The notes under the pieces were generated by a model, which saw only the letters and a list, made by a program, of their open reading frames with translations, was not told the origin of the DNA and searched no databases. From Roseovarius sp. UBA6217 (GTDB taxonomy: Bacteria; Pseudomonadota; Alphaproteobacteria; Rhodobacterales; Rhodobacteraceae), in assembly GCA_002421985.1 (NCBI GenBank), contig DISF01000003.1, positions 1-17,617 on the forward strand: 17,617 bases of DNA, read 5' to 3'. This document shows positions 13,300 through 17,617 of this stretch, in pieces (the first letter of the stretch is position 1; every line of letters starts with the position of its first letter). Both the position numbers and the translations under genes were made by a program.

Positions 13300-14121
13300 T
13301 CAGCCGCGCCACCAGATCTCGGGCATGGTGATGGGCGGCATGGCGGGCACGTTGTCGCGGTCAAGCGGGTGGGGCAGGGCGAGTGCGCCGGTCCCGGCCC
13401 CCTCGGGCAGGCGGTCGCGCCGCAGGTAGGTGATCTCGAACACCGGCGGAATGCCGATATCGCGGCAGCGGGCGATGCCGCAGCAATTGTTGGCGTGCAT
13501 ATGCACGATGGCGAAATCGCGGTGCAGCTTGGCGAACAGGGCGCGGATCAGCGGCAGGCCGTGGCGCTCGAATATCCGCCCCATGTCGTGAAACTCGATC
13601 ACCATGACGCGGAACCGGCGCAAGAGCGCGCTGTCGCTTTCGATCAGCACGTCGAATTCGCTGCCCTCGATATCCATCTGCAAGAGCATGTCATCATCGC
13701 GCGCACCGCCGAGCTTGTCCTCCACCCAGTCGCCCAGGGTGGTGAAGGTCTCGTCACTATGGGCGCCGAGGAATTTGGCATCAAAAGTGAACAGCGGATT
13801 TTCGAGCGGGGGGCGGGTCACGCTGGCATCGGCCATGAAGGAGCGGATGCCGTAGCGGCGCGCGATCTCTTCCTCGAAATGGGCGGTGACATCGACGCCC
13901 GGCGAAAAGCAGTGCCGGATACCGTCAAGATCGTCGGGCAGCAGATAGCCGCCATCGCCCTCGCCGCCGATACGGATCAGCGGCACGGCGGCACAGGCCG
14001 CGCGCATCGCGGCGGCAAAGGCGCGAATGTCCTGCGCGTCTGCGGTCGCCTGCGATATGCGGCCATGCGCAAGGCGCATCGCCTCAAGCCCCCGACGCCA
14101 TCTTGCTAGCACATGCCGCAT
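13300..14121 (-). CDS. FkbM-like SAM-dependent methyltransferase
   Basis: The 273-residue protein has features of the FkbM/Methyltransf_21 group: IRIGGEGDGGYLLPDDL (49-65) in place of the classical glycine loop, CFSPGVDVTAHFEEEIARRYG (71-91), and the signature LLQMDIEGSEFDVLIESD (146-163), where Asp150 and Glu152 match the family's D-x-E-G-x-E. FkbM enzymes methylate hydroxyl groups of sugars or polyketides; the acceptor is unknown. The GGEGDGGY form recalls methyltransferase-like proteins tied to surface glycans. The ATG has GGGGGAT upstream. The reading frame continues upstream through one TGA into a 38-codon fragment. The permease gene directly abuts its stop. Confidence 0.8.
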   Translation of the reverse strand: MRHVLARWRRGLEAMRLAHGRISQATADAQDIRAFAAAMRAACAAVPLIRIGGEGDGGYLLPDDLDGIRHCFSPGVDVTAHFEEEIARRYGIRSFMADASVTRPPLENPLFTFDAKFLGAHSDETFTTLGDWVEDKLGGARDDDMLLQMDIEGSEFDVLIESDSALLRRFRVMVIEFHDMGRIFERHGLPLIRALFAKLHRDFAIVHMHANNCCGIARCRDIGIPPVFEITYLRRDRLPEGAGTGALALPHPLDRDNVPAMPPITMPEIWWRG

Positions 14122-14133
14122 CCCATCCCCCTG

Positions 14134-14250
14134 TCAGTGCTGCCGGAGCGCGCGGCGCAAAAGGATTTCGGCGAGAATACCATCCTCGCCGAATTGCGAA
14201 TGCCCGTTTGGGGCATAGTCGGCCAGCGGGCCGTAGGCGGTCATTCCCAT
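14134..14250 (-). pseudogene. 38-codon remnant resembling the N-terminus of a QFGEDG-type methyltransferase
   Basis: From the ATG at 14250 the frame reads MGMTAYGPLADYAPNGHSQF and continues GEDGILAEILLRRALRQH before TGA. The block SQFGEDGILAEI is typical of the first helix of another class of methyltransferase-like proteins about 200-250 residues long. Here the frame stops after 38 codons, and the rest of such a protein is not found. The frame is the same as that of the FkbM-like gene, whose ATG is 12 bases further on. No good ribosome site precedes it. It may be a decayed gene or a short leader peptide. Confidence 0.45.
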
Positions 14251-14537
14251 TCGATTTTCAATGATGACTGAATTATGTTAATTTTCACATATTTGAAAAC
14301 CTGAATCATGGCAATACCATGAAAATTGCCATGCTTGGTTCATCCGACTGAACCGACATTCCCCAAGCGGCCCGCCCCCGGGTGCCAAAATCGCCTGATA
14401 TGTCCCGCGGCTTTCGGTTCGGCCTGGGCTGCGGTGACGCGCAGAGCGCCGGGGGATTGCGGGGGAAACGGCAGGTCACAGCCTGAAACGGCCAGTGCGC
14501 ATCAACCCGGACAAATCGCGACGGGGCCGTAATTCTG
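14251..14537. promoter_or_regulatory. AT-rich control region with several inverted repeats, then GC-rich DNA without a gene
   Basis: Bases 14251-14335 are much richer in AT than their surroundings. They hold TTCA-N8-TGAA (14257-14272) and TTTTCA-N6-TGAAAA (14282-14299). A perfect 9-bp hairpin CATGGCAAT/ATTGCCATG (14307-14315 with 14325-14333) follows, and then GGTTCA-N6-TGAACC (14337-14354). The shared core TTCA-N6-TGAA occurs twice, 55 bases apart. The region presumably drives the minus-strand methyltransferase-permease unit. From about 14355 to 14537 I see only the 3' flank of the lysR gene and no gene. Confidence 0.5.
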
Positions 14538-15434
14538 TCAAGCCCGCGCATCAAGCCGCGCCAGTTCGGTGCGCATCCCCTCGACCAGCGCCGTGGCAAA
14601 GCGGCTCTGCCGCTCCAGCCGCCGGTCATCGGCATGGCGCACCAGATAGAAACTGCGGGTGAGCGAGAACTGATCCGCCAGCACCCGCTGCCCCCGTCGC
14701 AGCCACGGCAGCGAGAAATCATGCAACACCCCGATCCCCGCCCCCCGCGCCACAAGGTTGAGCTGCACCGAGACCGAGTTGGAGGCGAGATGCACCCGCG
14801 CAACCCCCGCCTCGCTGAGGTAATCCAGTTCGCGGTCAAAGATCATGTCGGGGATATAGCCGACGATACGGTGATCGCGCAGATCCTCCAATCTGGTAAT
14901 GGGGGGATGCGCGCGCAGATAGGTGCGCGAGGCCGCCAGATGCAGGTGGTAATCGGCGATCTTCTGCACCGACAGCCGCCCCGCCGTCGGCGGGCTGACC
15001 GCGATCACCATATCCGCCTCGCGCCGGGTCAGGTTGAACACGCGCGGCAACGCGACGATCTGGATGTCGAGATCGGGATTCTCGGCGGCGATCCCCGCGC
15101 AGACCTGCGGCAGCACGAAATTGGCGCAGCCATCGGGCGCGCCGACGCGGATCTGCCCCGACAGCCCGCCTGCCTGCCCGGCCATGTCCCCGGCGGCGGC
15201 CTCCACCGCCTGCTCGGCGCGGATCGCATGGGGCATGAGCCGCGCGCCCGCCTCGGTGAGCGCATAGCCCAGCGGCGATTTGGCGAAAAGCGGCGCGCCC
15301 AGCGCCTCCTCAAGCCGGGCCACGCGGCGGCCCACGGTGGCCGGGTCGATGCGCAGCGCCCGCCCCGCGCCCGAAAGGCTTTCGGCGCGCGCCACCGCCA
15401 GAAAGATGCGCAAATCGTCCCAATGCGGCCTCAT
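14538..15434 (-). CDS. LysR-family transcriptional regulator
   Basis: The 298-residue protein has the N-terminal winged helix of LysR regulators: DDLRIFLAVARAESLSGAGR (6-25), IDPATVGRRVARLEEALGAPLFAK (29-52), and the linker helix up to about residue 90. A periplasmic-binding-like effector domain follows, with IRVGAPDGCANFVLPQV and GRLSVQKIADYHLHLAAS, and the short form of the second half is complete. The effector is unknown. It diverges from mmsA over 111 bases containing a 16-bp palindrome, the usual layout when a LysR protein controls the neighbouring gene and itself. A role in valine or propionate catabolism is inferred from that position. Confidence 0.93.
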   Translation of the reverse strand: MRPHWDDLRIFLAVARAESLSGAGRALRIDPATVGRRVARLEEALGAPLFAKSPLGYALTEAGARLMPHAIRAEQAVEAAAGDMAGQAGGLSGQIRVGAPDGCANFVLPQVCAGIAAENPDLDIQIVALPRVFNLTRREADMVIAVSPPTAGRLSVQKIADYHLHLAASRTYLRAHPPITRLEDLRDHRIVGYIPDMIFDRELDYLSEAGVARVHLASNSVSVQLNLVARGAGIGVLHDFSLPWLRRGQRVLADQFSLTRSFYLVRHADDRRLERQSRFATALVEGMRTELARLDARA

Positions 15435-15447
15435 CTGCCCGGCCCCC

Positions 15448-15463
15448 TTTGCATTAATGCAAA
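15448..15463. promoter_or_regulatory. Perfect 16-bp palindrome, likely LysR operator for mmsA/lysR
   Basis: TTTGCATTAATGCAAA is its own reverse complement and contains the T-N11-A pattern of LysR boxes within a dyad. It lies 14 bases before the lysR start and 83 bases before the mmsA start. A further ATGCAA at about 15499-15504 could be a half-site nearer to mmsA. Binding is inferred from position. Confidence 0.6.
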
Positions 15464-15545
15464 TCCATATTGGACTCTTGCCTCTTTTACCGGGAGTTAT
15501 GCAAGGCTAGGCTATCGCAGACGCGCAACTCAGGAGGAGATGACG

Positions 15546-17045
15546 ATGCAGGAACTGACCCATTACATCAACGGCACCCATGTCAAAGGCACATCGGGGC
15601 GCTTCTCGGATGTGTTCAATCCCGCCACCGGCGAGGTTCAGGCCAAATGCCCGCTGGCAAGCCCCGAGGAACTGAACGCCGCCGTGGCCGCAGCACAAGC
15701 GGCGCAGCCCGCATGGGCCGCCACCAACCCCCAGCGCCGCGCGCGCGTGATGATGGAATTCGTGCGGCTCCTCAACCGTGACATGGACAAGCTGGCCGAG
15801 GCGCTGTCGCGCGAGCATGGCAAGACATTCCCCGACGCCAAGGGCGATGTGCAGCGCGGACTCGAAGTGGTGGAATACTGCATCGGCGCGCCGCAACTGC
15901 TCAAGGGCGAGTTCACCGATGGCGCAGGCCCCGGCATCGACATCTATTCGATGCGTCAGCCGCTTGGCGTTTGTGCGGGCATCACGCCGTTCAACTTTCC
16001 GGCCATGATCCCGATGTGGATGTTCGCGCCGGCGCTGGCCTGCGGCAATGCCTTCATCCTGAAACCAAGCGAGCGTGATCCGTCGGTGCCCCTGATGCTG
16101 GCCGAATTGATGGAAGAGGCGGGCCTGCCCAAGGGTCTCTTGCAGGTCGTCAATGGCGACAAGGTGGCGGTCGATGCGATCCTCGATCATGAGGTGATCC
16201 AGTCGATCGGCTTTGTCGGCTCCACGCCGATCGCGCAATATATCTACGGGCGCGGGTGTTCCAACGGCAAGCGCGTGCAGTGCTTTGGCGGGGCCAAGAA
16301 CCACATGATCGTCATGCCCGATGCCGATATGGATCAGGCCGCCGATGCGCTGGTCGGGGCCGGATATGGTGCGGCGGGAGAGCGCTGCATGGCGATTTCC
16401 GTGGCCGTGCCGGTGGGCGACGAGACCGCCGACCGCCTGATCGCAAAGCTGGTGCCGCGGATCGAGAAACTGAAGGTGGGGCCTTATACCGCCGGCAATG
16501 ACGTGGATTACGGCCCCGTCGTGACCGCAGAGGCCAAGGCGCGCATTCTCGGCCTGGTGGAGTCGGGCATCGCGCAGGGGGCCGAGCTTGTCGTCGATGG
16601 TCGCGATTTCAAATTGCAGGGCTACGAGGGCGGCTTTTTCGTCGGGCCGCATCTCTTTGACCGCGTGACGCCGGAGATGGACATCTACAAACAGGAAATC
16701 TTCGGGCCGGTCCTGTCCACGGTGCGCGCGGGCAGCTACGAGGAGGCGGTAAAGCTGGCGATGGATCATGAATACGGCAACGGCACCGCGATCTTTACCC
16801 GCGACGGCGACGCCGCGCGCGATTTCGCCAGCCGTATCAATGTCGGCATGGTCGGCATCAACGTGCCCATTCCGGTGCCGCTGGCCTATCACACCTTCGG
16901 CGGCTGGAAGAAATCGGGCTTTGGCGATCTCAACCAGCACGGGCCGGACGCGTTCAAATTCTACACCCGCACCAAGACGGTGACGGCGCGCTGGCCCTCG
17001 GGGATCAAGGAGGGCGGCGAATTCAATTTCAGGGCGATGGACTGA
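15546..17045 (+). CDS. mmsA: Methylmalonate-semialdehyde dehydrogenase (CoA-acylating)
   Basis: MmsA converts methylmalonate semialdehyde or malonate semialdehyde to propionyl- or acetyl-CoA with NAD+ and CoA, in valine, inositol and beta-alanine breakdown. The 499-residue length is standard. Seen are ITPFNFPAMIPMWMFAPALA (146-165) with the conserved Asn150, FVGST (223-227), GGAKNH (248-253), and the catalytic Cys281 in GERCMAISV. GGAKNH, where ordinary aldehyde dehydrogenases have the general-base Glu region ELGGK, is a mark of the CoA-acylating MmsA group. Two in-frame ATGs lie close together at 15540 and 15546; AGGAGG at 15532-15537 is 8 bases from the second, which was chosen. It stands alone with a strong terminator behind it. 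Confidence 0.97.
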   Translation: MQELTHYINGTHVKGTSGRFSDVFNPATGEVQAKCPLASPEELNAAVAAAQAAQPAWAATNPQRRARVMMEFVRLLNRDMDKLAEALSREHGKTFPDAKGDVQRGLEVVEYCIGAPQLLKGEFTDGAGPGIDIYSMRQPLGVCAGITPFNFPAMIPMWMFAPALACGNAFILKPSERDPSVPLMLAELMEEAGLPKGLLQVVNGDKVAVDAILDHEVIQSIGFVGSTPIAQYIYGRGCSNGKRVQCFGGAKNHMIVMPDADMDQAADALVGAGYGAAGERCMAISVAVPVGDETADRLIAKLVPRIEKLKVGPYTAGNDVDYGPVVTAEAKARILGLVESGIAQGAELVVDGRDFKLQGYEGGFFVGPHLFDRVTPEMDIYKQEIFGPVLSTVRAGSYEEAVKLAMDHEYGNGTAIFTRDGDAARDFASRINVGMVGINVPIPVPLAYHTFGGWKKSGFGDLNQHGPDAFKFYTRTKTVTARWPSGIKEGGEFNFRAMD

Positions 17046-17057
17046 TCCGCACGGCTC

Positions 17058-17088
17058 GGGAAACGGGGGGGCCAGCCCCCCGTTTCCC
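17058..17088 (+). terminator. Strong hairpin terminator of mmsA
   Basis: A perfect 13-bp stem, GGGAAACGGGGGG (17058-17070) with CCCCCCGTTTCCC (17076-17088), has a 5-base loop and starts 12 bases after the mmsA stop. There is no proper U-run, only the GTATTT segment a few bases on, so it may act as a strong pause or 3'-end protecting hairpin rather than a textbook intrinsic terminator. Confidence 0.7.
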
Positions 17089-17094
17089 CCCGAA

Positions 17095-17112
17095 GTATTT
17101 GCACCAGGAAGG
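17095..17112 (+). repeat. GTATTT-type intergenic motif, copy 2
   Basis: GTATTTGCACCAGGAAGG follows the mmsA hairpin. It matches the copy after hisI at 4237 at GTATTT and at five later positions, 11 of 18 in all. Confidence 0.35.
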
Positions 17113-17309
17113 CACCGGCGCGGGCACCCCGACGCGAACGCCCTCACCCGATTTTTGCAACTGAGTCGACGCGCGGCGCGGACCCTTGGCGCAGACAATA
17201 CCCGAAACATGTCCGAGCGGGGGACACCCCCGACTCTATCGACAGTTTTCCAACAGCATCAATATCTTGCGTTTCATATGGTGGTGCCCGCGTGAGGGCG
17301 TCAACCCCT

Positions 17310-17406
17310 TGTTTTTGCGTGTTTTTATCTGTCCAACCCTGACCGTATCCCCCTTGCGAATATAGGAAACCTGTCCTGACGTGTCTTGCCCTGTCCGGCC
17401 CTATCC
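17310..17406 (+). repeat. Helically phased TG-starting repeats (two blocks, 10-base period)
   Basis: Five-base units begin at exact 10-base steps: TGTTT at 17310, TGTTT at 17320, TGTCC at 17330 and TGACC at 17340. After a 32-base gap, about three helical turns, come TGTCC at 17372, TGTCT at 17382, TGTCC at 17392 and TATCC at 17402. All would face the same side of the DNA. The position just upstream of an integrase-like start suggests protein-binding sites, for example arm-type sites or an operator; this is inference. Confidence 0.5.
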
Positions 17407-17440
17407 AGTAACCTGGGGGGGATATTTAGGGGGACGGAAA

Positions 17441-17515
17441 ATGCCGGCGCGAAACAGGCTGACGGCGGGCTTTCTGAAAACCGCCCCGGTGGGGAAGCTG
17501 GCGGGGGCGGGCTGA
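17441..17515 (+). pseudogene. Possible N-terminal fragment of a tyrosine-type integrase
   Basis: The frame MPARNRLTAGFLKTAPVGKL with AGAG to a TGA resembles the arm-binding N-terminus of prophage/island integrases, which often read like LT-x-x-FLK-x-AP-x-GK-x-x-D-GGGL. A one-base shift near 17500-17512 would continue as GGL followed by MAENDN, but no further integrase homology is evident before the next stop at 17577. A GGGGGAC ribosome-site-like sequence lies upstream. The match is short, so the call is tentative. Confidence 0.35.
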
Positions 17516-17617
17516 TGGCGGAAAATGACAACGCCCCCCGCAAAATGGCCGACCGCCGTCGAAAGGTGTTTTACTGAGGGCGGGGCAATACCACCTTTGC
17601 AGATGGCTTTCCCAAAG

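Larger units (their letters stand above)
17113..17617. other. Gene-poor 3' segment with phased repeats and a recombinase remnant
   Basis: No intact gene of recognisable family lies here. The segment contains the TG-phased repeat block at 17310-17406, the integrase-like start at 17441, and a 20-codon frame from 17515 (MAENDNAPRKMADRRRKVFY) ending at 17577. That last frame could be the frameshifted continuation of the integrase start or a chance frame. The drop in coding organisation suggests the edge of a mobile or decayed region that continues past the window. Confidence 0.4.

Noticed and set aside
11102..13312. A single 736-codon open frame spanning the fadL-like and permease regions
   Set aside because: Its upstream half is out of frame with the clear EamA permease and has no family features; the signal peptide and ribosome site place the true start at 12265.
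14634..17045. An 803-codon frame extending mmsA upstream through lysR
   Set aside because: The upstream part is antisense to the LysR gene; the family start and AGGAGG site are at 15546.
15507..17210. A 567-codon minus-strand frame opposite mmsA
   Set aside because: It is an antisense shadow with no domain features opposite a highly conserved dehydrogenase.
1..17617. CRISPR arrays, tRNA or rRNA genes
   Set aside because: No regularly spaced direct repeats of CRISPR size and no tRNA-like T-arm plus acceptor pairing were found while reading; the only phased repeat (17310-17406) has a 10-base period, too short for CRISPR.

Overview
The window looks like chromosomal DNA from a high-GC alphaproteobacterium, most likely a member of the Rhodobacteraceae (Roseobacter group). 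The inference rests on codon use, on strong antisense open frames typical of GC-rich DNA, and on gene content: a degenerate SUF-type scaffold beside hisI, trmFO with gluQRS, a MetA-type homoserine acyltransferase, and mmsA facing a LysR gene. No database search was possible; names rest on motifs and whole-protein resemblance.

Region 1 (1-3350) is a mobile or accessory patch. It opens inside an IS3-family element (end of orfA, a programmed -1 slip site, an orfB broken by a one-base frameshift, and a right end at 999). Next comes a RES-toxin / Xre-type antitoxin pair on the minus strand, with a clear operator dyad over its promoter. A complete IS5-family element follows (2360-3290).

Region 2 (3352-9140) is mostly housekeeping. 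A NifU/IscU-like scaffold that has lost canonical residues diverges from hisI. A tight minus-strand operon follows: an enoyl-CoA hydratase-like protein overlaps trmFO by 4 bases (ATGA), and gluQRS comes 12 bases later. The operon's leading gene diverges from a hotdog thioesterase, which is followed by a DUF2189 membrane protein. The latter overlaps tail-to-tail with a TetR regulator.

Region 3 (8550-12265, minus strand) holds the apparent operon [P-loop protein of unknown function]-metA-tetR. Upstream is a FadL-type outer-membrane protein with its own intrinsic terminator, separated by a run of 13 G. MetA carries the glutamate known to switch this enzyme to acetyl-CoA.

Region 4 (12403-14354) holds a directly abutting pair, an FkbM-like methyltransferase and an EamA-type permease. 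It is preceded by a 38-codon fragment of another methyltransferase-like gene and an AT-rich control region with several dyads.

Region 5 (14538-17617) holds a LysR regulator divergent from mmsA (methylmalonate-semialdehyde dehydrogenase, valine/propionate catabolism) with a perfect 16-bp palindrome between them. After the mmsA terminator, the last 500 bases have no intact gene but contain a helically phased series of TG-starting half-sites and what looks like the first ~24 codons of a tyrosine integrase. I see no tRNA, rRNA or CRISPR array. The least explained items are the phased repeat plus integrase start, the dyad cluster at 14257-14354, and the P-loop gene coupled to metA.
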